This document shows positions 1-7,456 of a DNA stretch of 12,015 bases, piece after piece. The stretch is from NCBI GenBank assembly GCA_902796895.1, contig CADBQV010000049.1:1-12015 (forward strand), given 5' to 3'. The stretch is from an uncultured Erysipelotrichaceae bacterium. Its GTDB lineage: Bacteria; Bacillota_I; Bacilli_A; Acholeplasmatales; Anaeroplasmataceae. Below the pieces are notes generated by a model that made no database searches, was not told the DNA's origin, and saw only the letters and a program-made list of their open reading frames with translations. Position numbers and translations under genes: made by a program. Position 1 is the first letter of the stretch. Every line of letters starts with the position of its first letter.

Positions 1-714
1 CTAGATTTCGCTAAAACTAATAAATTACATATTCATGGTGATGATGAAGATCCATATTATAGTGATGCTGCTACAGAATTAACAGTTAAGGAATTAAATG
101 AGCATCCAGAAAAATATTATAATATGGAAACATCTACAGGAAGTAAAGTTAGATTTAGCGCATATGTAAAAAGCGTATCAGTATATAGCGATCAATCAAC
201 ATATACTGTTGCTACAGTAATTGATAATGTAGAATATACATTCAATGTATATGCAGGATATTCATCAACTGGTATTTCAGGCTATATTAAGCTTGGAAAT
301 GAATATTCATTTACAGGTTCTGTAGGTTATAGAGCTGGAAGTGGATATCAATTAAGTGGTTTAACTTATGTACCACTAGAAACTGGTGGAGATTATCTAT
401 ATTTAGTTAAAGCAAATAGATATTTAACATTTAATTCATCAATTGAATATAAAACAAATTATGCAAAGAATTTATATTCAGATGCTACAATTACTAAAGC
501 AGAAATTGATGGAAAAAACATTAAATTTACTACATCTGCTGTATTAAAACAAGATGGAAAGACTACTCAAACATTTACATTTATTGTTCCTAATGATAAT
601 AATTTAGTTCAAGCTGATTTAACATCATTAGTAGGAAAAGCAATAACAGGCTCAGGCTTAAATGATAACAATACTATTACAGTATTAGGTTATACAAAAA
701 TTTCAATAAAATAA
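1..714 (+). CDS. C-terminal part of a beta-rich, OB-fold-like surface protein (5' end outside the window)
   Basis: The frame is open from base 1 to the TAA at 712-714 (237 residues), so the ATG at 124 is probably an internal methionine: residues before it (TVKELNEHPEKYY) read as normal protein and that ATG has no good ribosome-binding site. Residues about 30-128 look like an OB-fold: an entry helix, then strands such as VRFSAYVKSV and EYSFTGSVGY. Residues about 130-237 form a second beta-rich domain. The composition (many Y, T, S, N and G, no cysteine) is that of an exported protein, but the signal peptide lies outside the window. Related OB-folds occur beside or inside secreted bacterial nucleases, and an endonuclease I gene follows two genes later. 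The next gene starts 13 nt downstream with no terminator between, so they are probably co-transcribed. Its exact function is unknown; the OB-fold call rests on pattern, not on a search. Confidence 0.7.
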   Translation, partial: LDFAKTNKLHIHGDDEDPYYSDAATELTVKELNEHPEKYYNMETSTGSKVRFSAYVKSVSVYSDQSTYTVATVIDNVEYTFNVYAGYSSTGISGYIKLGNEYSFTGSVGYRAGSGYQLSGLTYVPLETGGDYLYLVKANRYLTFNSSIEYKTNYAKNLYSDATITKAEIDGKNIKFTTSAVLKQDGKTTQTFTFIVPNDNNLVQADLTSLVGKAITGSGLNDNNTITVLGYTKISIK

Positions 715-727
715 GAGGTAGAAAAGA

Positions 728-3679
728 ATGAAAAAAATTTTATCAAAGACACTTCTTGGAGCTTTTGCAGTAGCTGGTATTTTATCTACAACTGCAATTG
801 TAACATCATGTGGAAAAAGTGATCCAAACCAAGTAGAAGCAGACACTAGAATTGGAAGCTTAATTTTCGAAAAGAATAATCAAACAATCGATACTGATTT
901 CGAATTAGCTGCAAAATTAGGTGATTATACTGTTACTTGGGAATCAAGCAATGCACAAGTTTTAAAAATCGGTACTGAAATTACTTCAAATGCTACTTAT
1001 AAGGTAACAGTTGATAGATCAGCAATTACTGAAAAAACTGAAATTAAATTAACTGCTACAGTTGATGTTGCAGGAAAGAAAGCATCAAAAGAATTTAAAG
1101 TATATGTATCTGCATTAGATGTTTATGATATAGCAGGTGATTTTAAATTCGACAATGAAAACAAGGTTGTATGGACAACATTTGATGTTCCTTCAAAATA
1201 TACTTTCCAAGGTAAAGAAGCTACAATTACTTGGTCATCTAACAATGAAAATGCTATTTCATTTAAAGATGGCAAGGCAGTAATTACTCCTCAAGAAAAG
1301 AGAACTGAAGTAAAAGTTACTGCTAAATTATCTTATAATGGTGAAGATTGTAATAAGACATATAAATTATATGTATTCCATGAATTAACACCATCTGAAA
1401 AATTATATTATTGGTATGAAGAAACTGGTGATAGCATTGCATATGACTTAAGAGGATATGTAGTTGCTAAAACTGGTTATGATGCAAGCTATGGTAACGC
1501 ATCAATTTATATCGCTGATGAAACATTAACTGGTGGTATTTACGGTTATAGAGTTAAAATTGATAAAGATACTAAGTGGGATGATATCCAAATCGGTACT
1601 AGAGTAGAATTCACTGGTGCAACATCTACAGTTTATAGTGGATTAATTGAAACAAACCAAAATTCTGCAACTTTAAAAATTATTACTGATGATAAGGTAT
1701 TAGAACCATTAAGTGCTGATCAATTAGCTGAATTAAAAGCTGGTAAGCCAATTGATGATATGGTTGTTTTAGGAGATGAAGACAATTATAAATATAATTA
1801 TGGTAACTTTGTATCATTAACTTCATGGAAGGTTAAGACTGTTACTGATTCTAAGATTGATGGTAGTGCTGATGGCGATTTATTAGTATTAACTAAGGGC
1901 GATAAGGAAATTAAAGTTGTATTATCTAAATATATGTTAGATTATAAAGCTGATGCAACAAAGATTACTGAATTAGTTGCTGCTGCAAAAGCATTAAAGG
2001 CTGGAGATTATGTAACAATTAATGGTATTTTATCTAACAAGAATGAATTATTCATTGCTGTAACTAATACATCATCAATTGTTTCTGTTGATACTGATAA
2101 CGATGCATCAATTGCTATCGCAAAAGAAGTTAAAGCTGCAGTTAAAGCTATTGAAATTCCTCAACTTGTAACAGAAAACAAAGAAATTGATTTAAAATCA
2201 TTTACATTACCAGAAGGTGTTGGAGTATCTTATGCATTAAAAGATGCTAAAACAACAACTATTAACGATGAAACTGGTAAGATTACATTTGTTCCAACAA
2301 AAGAAAAAGAAAATGTTGAATTAGGTGTTATTGTAAATGTTCAAAATAAATATTCTTATACATATAAGATAGTTATTACTGTAGTACAATTAACTGATGA
2401 AGAAATTCTTGAAGAAGCAAAGAAGGAATTCTCTGATACAGTTGTTGCTCTTGCAGAACCTACAAAGGCTGATATTGCTGCAAATTCTACTAACTTCCCT
2501 GCAGTTGGACTTACTTATGCATTAAAAGAAGAAAACGCTAATGTAGTAATAGATAACGAAAATCATGTTTTAACTGTATTAACTACAGATAAGGATTATG
2601 AATTCACATTAGTTGTTTCATTTGAATTAAATGGTAAGACAGCATCTAAAGAAGTTAAATATAGTGTTGCAAAATATGCATTAACTGATTATGCTAATAC
2701 AACTAATTTAGGTGATACTAAGAAGTATTACATGGTTGGTGAAGTAACTGAAGAATTAAATAACTATGGTAATACATATATTAAAGACGCTAACGGCAAT
2801 AAGATGCAAGTATATGGCTTATATGATGTTGCAGGCAACAGATATGATAAGATGGGTATGACAATTAATGTTGGTGATACAATCTTAATTTATGGTGAAT
2901 ATGTTGCTCAATACACAGAATTAAAGAATACTATTTTAGTTAAATATACTGAAGCTACTGATGAAAAGAAAGCAGAAGTATTAGTTAATAAGGCAGCTAA
3001 ATTATTTGCTGAATCTTATTCAGTTAAAACTGAAATTACATTACCTGAAGGTGTAAGTGCTACATCTAATTCTGCAAATGTTACTGTTGATGGTCAAAAA
3101 GTAACTATTGATACTACAACAGCTGGTGAAATTGGAATTACATTAACTGGTACTGTTAATGGAAAATCTTCAACGGCTAATGTTAAAGTAACAATTGTAC
3201 CTCCTAAGTATTATAAAGTAAATAATGCTGCAACTGCAAAAGCAGAATATACAAATACAGAAACTTCAACTAATCTAAAAGATGGTGCTGATGCTGAAAA
3301 TGCCGGACTAATTAATCTAGATGGAAGTGTATTTACTGTTTCATCAATTACTAATAACGCAAGTGGTACTGTAGGCTTAAATAAGGCTAAAAATATTAGA
3401 CTTTATGCTCATAAAGCATCTGGAAATGGTATGTCATTAAAGATTGAAGTTTCAGAAGGAAAAATAATTGGTAAGGTTAAATTTGCATTTGCTACATCTG
3501 GTAAGGGTAAATATAAAGTATTTAATGAATACGGAATTGAAGTTACTGCAGATGCAGATGGATATTATGCAATCAATTCAAGATCATTTACAATCCAAAA
3601 TGTTACTTCAGGTAAAACTGATCAAGTTCATATCAACAGCATTGATATTGAATACGGTGACAAGGGATCTGAACTTTAA
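728..3679 (+). CDS. Large lipoprotein with alternating Ig-like and OB-fold-like domains
   Basis: This is a 983-residue exported lipoprotein. It has a KK n-region, a hydrophobic core and a lipobox VTSC with the acylated cysteine at 28. Reading the chain gives: Ig-like domains at about 43-128 and 133-216, each with a TW(E/S)SSN motif and a closing VYV/YVF strand (atypical bacterial Ig type); an OB-like pair at about 225-452 (LRGYVVAKTG, then VTINGILSN); Ig-like domains at about 461-554 and 556-648; a clear OB-fold at about 660-740 (YYMVGEVTEE ... TYIKDANGNKMQVYG ... ILIYGEYV); a fifth Ig-like domain at about 745-825; and a C-terminal beta-sandwich at about 835-977. No catalytic motif is visible, so a binding or scaffold role on the cell surface is likely. 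The start is supported by AGAGGT at 714-719, 8 nt before the ATG. It follows another OB-fold-like gene and precedes a nuclease, which suggests nucleic acid as ligand, though polysaccharide or protein binding is not excluded. Confidence 0.8.
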   Translation: MKKILSKTLLGAFAVAGILSTTAIVTSCGKSDPNQVEADTRIGSLIFEKNNQTIDTDFELAAKLGDYTVTWESSNAQVLKIGTEITSNATYKVTVDRSAITEKTEIKLTATVDVAGKKASKEFKVYVSALDVYDIAGDFKFDNENKVVWTTFDVPSKYTFQGKEATITWSSNNENAISFKDGKAVITPQEKRTEVKVTAKLSYNGEDCNKTYKLYVFHELTPSEKLYYWYEETGDSIAYDLRGYVVAKTGYDASYGNASIYIADETLTGGIYGYRVKIDKDTKWDDIQIGTRVEFTGATSTVYSGLIETNQNSATLKIITDDKVLEPLSADQLAELKAGKPIDDMVVLGDEDNYKYNYGNFVSLTSWKVKTVTDSKIDGSADGDLLVLTKGDKEIKVVLSKYMLDYKADATKITELVAAAKALKAGDYVTINGILSNKNELFIAVTNTSSIVSVDTDNDASIAIAKEVKAAVKAIEIPQLVTENKEIDLKSFTLPEGVGVSYALKDAKTTTINDETGKITFVPTKEKENVELGVIVNVQNKYSYTYKIVITVVQLTDEEILEEAKKEFSDTVVALAEPTKADIAANSTNFPAVGLTYALKEENANVVIDNENHVLTVLTTDKDYEFTLVVSFELNGKTASKEVKYSVAKYALTDYANTTNLGDTKKYYMVGEVTEELNNYGNTYIKDANGNKMQVYGLYDVAGNRYDKMGMTINVGDTILIYGEYVAQYTELKNTILVKYTEATDEKKAEVLVNKAAKLFAESYSVKTEITLPEGVSATSNSANVTVDGQKVTIDTTTAGEIGITLTGTVNGKSSTANVKVTIVPPKYYKVNNAATAKAEYTNTETSTNLKDGADAENAGLINLDGSVFTVSSITNNASGTVGLNKAKNIRLYAHKASGNGMSLKIEVSEGKIIGKVKFAFATSGKGKYKVFNEYGIEVTADADGYYAINSRSFTIQNVTSGKTDQVHINSIDIEYGDKGSEL

Positions 3680-3688
3680 TAAAAAATT

Positions 3689-3715
3689 GGGACATGGAAA
3701 CATGTCCCTTATTTT
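3689..3715 (+). terminator. GAAA-loop hairpin between the large lipoprotein and the nuclease gene
   Basis: There is a perfect 8-bp stem GGGACATG/CATGTCCC with a GAAA tetraloop, starting 9 nt after the lipoprotein stop and followed by TTATTTT. The T-run is broken by an A, so termination may be incomplete. I see no promoter between this hairpin and the nuclease start at 3732, so the nuclease would depend on read-through. Confidence 0.7.
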
Positions 3716-3731
3716 AAATAAAAGGTGAGTT

Positions 3732-4583
3732 ATGAAAAAAATAATCAAACTTTTAATGTTATCTTTAATACCTATAACATTTGTAGGCTGTAATAAATCA
3801 AATAATAATGATATAACTACTAATAATACATTTAGTAAGACATATACAGGTTATTATGAAAAAATGAATAATCATTTAGATAATGTTGATGATTTTAAAA
3901 ATACATTAAATTCTATTATCAAAGCTAATTTAAAAGAATCAAAATATTCTAATGTATGGAATATACTACAAGAAGCCGATGAAATAGATAGTGATAACAT
4001 TGTATGCTTATACACTGGACAAAAGCTTAAAAAGACAAATTATGGTGGCAATAATGGTCAGTGGAATAGAGAACATGTATGGGCTAAATCACATGGCTTT
4101 GGAAATTTATCTGAAAATTATGCATATTATGATTGCCACCATATTCACGCTACAGAGGTATCTATAAACAATAATAGAGGAAATCTACCATTTGATAACG
4201 TAAGTGACGGAAAAAGCGATAATTACGGCAATAAATGGAACAGTGTAGCTTTCGAACCTAGAGATGAGGTTAAAGGTGATGTTGCTAGAAGTATGTTTTA
4301 TATGGTTGTAAGATATAGTGACGATGAATTAGATTTAGAATTAGAAGATGAATTAACAAAGGATTCATCAAAATTACCACTTCATGGTAAATTATCTACT
4401 TTAATTAAATGGGCATATGAAGATCCTGTAAGTGAATTTGAAAAGAATAGAAATGATAAGGTTTATAAATGGCAAAATAATAGAAATCCATTTATAGATA
4501 ACCCTGAATTCTTATATTATTTATATCCAAATGAATCAAAAGCATATGGTGTAACATTAGATAATATAGATAAATATATATAA
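3732..4583 (+). CDS. Endonuclease I family lipoprotein (secreted DNase)
   Basis: This 283-residue protein belongs to the endonuclease I family (EndA/NucM, Pfam Endonuclease_1), metal-dependent beta-beta-alpha nucleases that cut DNA non-specifically. The catalytic segment WNREHVW is at 111-117, with H115 as the likely general base. DCHHIHATEVSINNNRGNLP at 134-153 holds the metal-ligand Asn region. FEPRDEVKGDVAR at 184-196 and RNPFIDNPE at 251-259 are further family hallmarks. The signal peptide ends in FVGC, giving a lipid-anchored cysteine at 20, so the enzyme should sit on the outer face of the membrane. A ribosome-binding site AAAGGTGAG (3721-3728) precedes the ATG. The family is often found in extracellular DNases used for nutrient scavenging or DNA uptake. 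All key motifs are present and the length is normal, so it is probably active. The substrate role here is inferred from the family and neighbours. Confidence 0.93.
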   Translation: MKKIIKLLMLSLIPITFVGCNKSNNNDITTNNTFSKTYTGYYEKMNNHLDNVDDFKNTLNSIIKANLKESKYSNVWNILQEADEIDSDNIVCLYTGQKLKKTNYGGNNGQWNREHVWAKSHGFGNLSENYAYYDCHHIHATEVSINNNRGNLPFDNVSDGKSDNYGNKWNSVAFEPRDEVKGDVARSMFYMVVRYSDDELDLELEDELTKDSSKLPLHGKLSTLIKWAYEDPVSEFEKNRNDKVYKWQNNRNPFIDNPEFLYYLYPNESKAYGVTLDNIDKYI

Positions 4584-4592
4584 TATATAATT

Positions 4593-4627
4593 AGGATAGA
4601 ATTTAAAAAACAATTTCTATCCTTTTT
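4593..4627 (+). terminator. Rho-independent terminator of the nuclease gene
   Basis: A 9-bp stem AGGATAGAA/TTCTATCCT encloses a 13-nt AT-rich loop and is followed by TTTTT. It lies 10 nt after the nuclease stop codon. Confidence 0.8.
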
Positions 4628-4659
4628 ATATAGTTTAAATAAAAAAAGAAAAATTGTTA

Positions 4660-4688
4660 TTGACAAGTTTTTTTTACTTTGCTATAAT
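4660..4688 (+). promoter_or_regulatory. Consensus sigma-A promoter for tRNA-Gly
   Basis: The -35 box TTGACA (4660-4665) and -10 box TATAAT (4683-4688) are both perfect and separated by 17 nt. Transcription would start near 4695, about 13 nt before the mature tRNA. Such strength fits a stable RNA gene. Confidence 0.92.
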
Positions 4689-4707
4689 TGTCTTGCACGT
4701 TAGAAAT

Positions 4708-4782
4708 GCCGCAGTAGTACAACGGTTAGTACCTATGCTTGCCATGCATATGATGACGGTTCGATTCCGTTCTGTGGCTCCA
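4708..4782 (+). tRNA. tRNA-Gly (anticodon GCC)
   Basis: The 75-nt sequence folds as a cloverleaf. The acceptor stem is GCCGCAG/CTGTGGC (one G-U pair), the D stem GTAC/GTAC, the anticodon stem TATGC/GCATA with loop TTGCCAT (anticodon GCC, reading GGC and GGT), and the T stem GACGG/CCGTT with loop TTCGATT. The discriminator is T and the terminal CCA is encoded in the DNA. U73 is usual for bacterial tRNA-Gly. The gene stands alone between its own promoter and terminator, not within an rRNA or tRNA cluster. Confidence 0.96.
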
Positions 4783-4793
4783 ATAAATAATAC

Positions 4794-4825
4794 AGCTTTG
4801 ATAAGTAAATATCAAAGCTTTTTTT
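4794..4825 (+). terminator. Rho-independent terminator after tRNA-Gly
   Basis: A perfect 10-bp stem AGCTTTGATA/TATCAAAGCT with a 6-nt loop runs into seven T residues, 11 nt after the tRNA CCA end. Confidence 0.92.
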
Positions 4826-4867
4826 ATGCCTATAAATCTTAAAAATCTAGTTTTTTTATTATAGTTT

Positions 4868-4876
4868 TGTTATAAT
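4868..4876 (+). promoter_or_regulatory. Extended -10 promoter for the DUF1508-like protein gene
   Basis: TGTTATAAT is an extended -10 element with a perfect TATAAT at 4871-4876. The -35 region 17 nt upstream (around 4848-4853, TAGTTT) is poor, as is common for extended -10 promoters. Transcription would start near 4883, just before an ATG at 4892, which argues that translation starts at the later ATG at 4910. Confidence 0.7.
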
Positions 4877-4894
4877 AGTTTTGAATAAAAAATG

Positions 4895-4902
4895 AAGTGG
4901 GG
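4895..4902 (+). promoter_or_regulatory. Ribosome-binding site that places the start at 4910
   Basis: AAGTGGGG lies 7 nt before the ATG at 4910. The alternative in-frame ATG at 4892 has no Shine-Dalgarno sequence and would be nearly leaderless, so 4910 is preferred. Confidence 0.6.
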
Positions 4903-4909
4903 TATTTAT

Positions 4910-6313
4910 ATGTTTTTGTCAATTTTTGATGATAAAAAAGGAATAGTATTTTTAGCATCTATCATATTCATGATTGCGATCATTGTAATATGGGTTGTAG
5001 TATATTTAATTATTAGAAGAAAAAAATACCAAGAATATGAAGCGAATGGTAATAAAGAATATTCTAATGAAGAATTAGAAAACTTAAGTACTGAACCAGA
5101 AGTATTAGAAGATGAAAATGTAAAAGAAAACAATGAGAATATAGAAGAAAATAAAAACGAAGAAGAAATTATTCCTTTAAAAAATAAAGATGAAGATATT
5201 TCAAATTCTAATGACGAAAACAATACAGATACTTTAAATTCTTGCGATAATGAATTAAACGAAAAGTCTGGTAATGAATTTATAGAACAAGAAGAAAATA
5301 ATAAAGAAGATTTAAACGAAGAATCAACTGTTGATAATAATACTTTAGAAAATGCATTAGAAAATAATGATGATAAAGAAAATAACAATGATGAATCTTT
5401 AGTATTAAATGAAAAAAATGAAGATTTAACAGATGAATCAAATATAGATAACAAAGAAGAAAATATAGAAGAATTAAATGTTATTGAAAATAAAGAATTA
5501 AGCGAAAATACAATTGAAGATAAAAAAGAAGATTTAGAAGATTCAAATAAAAAAAAAGAATTAAATAGTATTTCAAAGCCAAAAAAAAACGCTAATAGAA
5601 CATATAACGGAAAATATGTAGTATTTGAAGATTCAGTAGGATATGCATATATACTTAAAGCATCTAATGGTGAAATATTAGTTAAATCAGAATCTTACGC
5701 ATCTAGAGAGGGTGTAACTAAAGCAATTAAAGCAGTAAAAAGAAATGTAGAAGAAGGAACAATTAAAATATCAAGCGATAAGAGAGGAAATTATAAATTT
5801 AAATTAATTTCTAAAAATTATCGATTACTTGCAATAAGTATGAATTATTCTCAAGAAAAGAATGCTATTAGAGCATCTAAATCATTCCAAAAATTTGCAT
5901 TAATTGCTGATATTGTAGATGAAAAAATAGATGATGAATCAAAAAATGCTACATCTATTAATATAAACAAAGAAAATATATTAGATGGTGGCATAATTGA
6001 AATAGAAAAATATGATGGTGAATTTAGCTGGACACTTAAAGATGATAATAACAACATATTATGTATAGTTGAAGGCTACAGCTCAAAGCTTGGTTTAATG
6101 AATTCAATTGAAAACTTCAAGAAAAACATTGAATCTGGTGAATTTAAGCTTATTAAATTAAAAAATGATGAATATAAATATATATTATATAATGATTCAG
6201 GAAAAGTATGCTTAAATGGTCAAACATACAAAACTAAAGAAGAAGCAATAGATGTCGCAAACAAAGTATATAGTTATTATAAAGATGCAAAAATAACTGA
6301 AATAAAAGGATGA
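4910..6313 (+). CDS. Membrane-tethered protein with acidic linker and tandem DUF1508/YegP-like repeats
   Basis: From the preferred start the product has 467 residues; using the ATG at 4892 adds six. One transmembrane helix (about residues 11-35) is followed by RRKK, so the bulk should be cytoplasmic. Residues about 45-215 are a low-complexity linker very rich in Glu, Asn and Asp, almost certainly disordered. Residues about 230-467 hold two double repeats of the DUF1508 (YegP) type, with motifs such as YVVFEDSVGYAYILKASNGE followed by SYASREGVTKAIKAVKRN, and later FSWTLKDDNNNILCIVEGYS, SSKLGLMNSIENFKKNI and KTKEEAIDVANKV. DUF1508 proteins are small alpha/beta repeat proteins of unknown biochemical role. 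The gene ends in TGA, 4 nt before the methyltransferase start, so the two are probably translationally coupled. It is highly AT-rich, with many ATA codons. The function is unknown; the repeat assignment is from motif reading. Confidence 0.82.
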   Translation: MFLSIFDDKKGIVFLASIIFMIAIIVIWVVVYLIIRRKKYQEYEANGNKEYSNEELENLSTEPEVLEDENVKENNENIEENKNEEEIIPLKNKDEDISNSNDENNTDTLNSCDNELNEKSGNEFIEQEENNKEDLNEESTVDNNTLENALENNDDKENNNDESLVLNEKNEDLTDESNIDNKEENIEELNVIENKELSENTIEDKKEDLEDSNKKKELNSISKPKKNANRTYNGKYVVFEDSVGYAYILKASNGEILVKSESYASREGVTKAIKAVKRNVEEGTIKISSDKRGNYKFKLISKNYRLLAISMNYSQEKNAIRASKSFQKFALIADIVDEKIDDESKNATSININKENILDGGIIEIEKYDGEFSWTLKDDNNNILCIVEGYSSKLGLMNSIENFKKNIESGEFKLIKLKNDEYKYILYNDSGKVCLNGQTYKTKEEAIDVANKVYSYYKDAKITEIKG

Positions 6314-6317
6314 TTAT

Positions 6318-7439
6318 ATGGATATAATAATTCCAAATGATATAATAAAAGGTACTATATCAGGTATAAAAAAGGATAATACAAAATATATAAAAGCTAA
6401 ATTACAAAAAATAGAATTAAAAGATAATTGTTTAATTCAATTATCCTTATATACACAAAAACAAGTATTTCATCAAAATTACAATAATGATGAAATAAAA
6501 GATATAATAATTAATCAATTAGAAACTAATTTTAATAATCTAGAATTAATAACAAGTGATTATACATATTCTTATAGAATAACATCAAAAGGTAAGGTTT
6601 TATCTAATAAAAAGAAAAACAAAGAAGAATTTGTTATTACTACACACAATAAGAAAAAGAATTATTTAATTGAAGAAGGAATGATTGTCCCTGCCCTTGT
6701 TGATTTAGGTATAATGACAAGTGAAGGTAAAATCATTAAATCATCATATGATAAATATAGACAAATCAATAGATTTTTAGAAATAATAAATGATTCTATA
6801 TCAGATGAAAAAGAATTAAATATTGTTGATTTTGGCTGTGGTAAAAGCTATTTAACATTCATTTTATATTATTATTTAGTAGAAATTAAAAAAATGAATA
6901 TAAATATAGTAGGCCTAGATTTAAAAGATGATGTAATTGATAACTGCAATAATATCGCAATAAAATATGGTTATAAAAACTTAAAATTTTATAAAGGCGA
7001 TATTAAAGATTACAAATCTAATAACTTCAATATGATCGTTACACTTCATGCATGCGACACTGCAACAGATTATGCACTATATCACGCAATTAACATGAAA
7101 TGTAAATATATCTTTTCCGTTCCATGCTGCCAGCATGAAATAAATAATCAATTAAAAAATGATAAATTACATTTAATGAATAAATATGGCATATTAAAAG
7201 AAAGATTTAGTGCCTTATTAACAGATTCAATTAGAGCTAATATATTAGAATATTATGGATATAAAACTCAAGTAATGGAATTTGTTGATTTTGATGCATC
7301 TCCTAAGAATTTATTAATAAGAGCTGTATTAAAATCAAATAATAAAAATGTAAAAATAAAAGAAGAAGTAAAAAATATCATAAAAGAATATAATATTAAT
7401 CAAACATTATATGATTTAACATTAAAAAATGAAGGATAA
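6318..7439 (+). CDS. Class I SAM-dependent methyltransferase (Methyltransf_32, Trm13/GSTCD-like)
   Basis: This is a 373-residue predicted cytoplasmic enzyme. The C-terminal half is a Rossmann methyltransferase: SAM-binding motif I DFGCGKSYL at 171-179, the acidic ribose-binding position in GLDLKDD at 199-205, TLHACDTATDYAL at 242-254 and SVPCCQHE at 267-274. The LHACDTATD and PCCQHE motifs match the family that includes the tRNA methyltransferase Trm13 and GSTCD, so an RNA substrate is a reasonable guess. The N-terminal region (1-150) is lysine-rich and may bind substrate. The start at 6318 has AAAAGGA at 6305-6311 in the end of the preceding gene, which supports coupling. Its stop codon lies in the loop of the following terminator. 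The fold is secure but the specific substrate is not known. Confidence 0.85.
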   Translation: MDIIIPNDIIKGTISGIKKDNTKYIKAKLQKIELKDNCLIQLSLYTQKQVFHQNYNNDEIKDIIINQLETNFNNLELITSDYTYSYRITSKGKVLSNKKKNKEEFVITTHNKKKNYLIEEGMIVPALVDLGIMTSEGKIIKSSYDKYRQINRFLEIINDSISDEKELNIVDFGCGKSYLTFILYYYLVEIKKMNINIVGLDLKDDVIDNCNNIAIKYGYKNLKFYKGDIKDYKSNNFNMIVTLHACDTATDYALYHAINMKCKYIFSVPCCQHEINNQLKNDKLHLMNKYGILKERFSALLTDSIRANILEYYGYKTQVMEFVDFDASPKNLLIRAVLKSNNKNVKIKEEVKNIIKEYNINQTLYDLTLKNEG

Positions 7440-7455
7440 GTTTCCTTCATTTTTT
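7424..7455. terminator. Bidirectional terminator between convergent genes
   Basis: A 13-bp stem (AAAAAATGAAGGA/TCCTTCATTTTTT) has a 6-nt loop. The + strand copy ends in a T-run and the - strand copy does so too, so it can stop transcription from both the methyltransferase gene and the pectinesterase gene. The methyltransferase TAA (7437-7439) is in the loop, and the pectinesterase stop (7459-7457) begins just outside the stem. Confidence 0.88.
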
Positions 7456-7456
7456 A

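Noticed and set aside
124..714. Start of the first gene at ATG 124
   Set aside because: The frame is open to base 1 with protein-like sequence and no ribosome-binding site precedes this ATG, so the gene is 5' partial.
3468..3728. + strand reading frame overlapping the end of the large lipoprotein
   Set aside because: It lies in another frame of a clear gene, runs through the terminator hairpin and has no family features.
4654..4842. + strand reading frame over the tRNA region
   Set aside because: It covers the tRNA promoter, the tRNA-Gly gene and its terminator; not a protein gene.
4906..5454. 182-codon - strand reading frame rich in Ser and Phe
   Set aside because: It is the complement of the Glu/Asn/Asp-rich linker codons, which lack stops on the reverse strand; no ribosome-binding site or domain.
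5851..6057. - strand reading frame inside the DUF1508-like gene
   Set aside because: Antisense shadow with no supporting signals.
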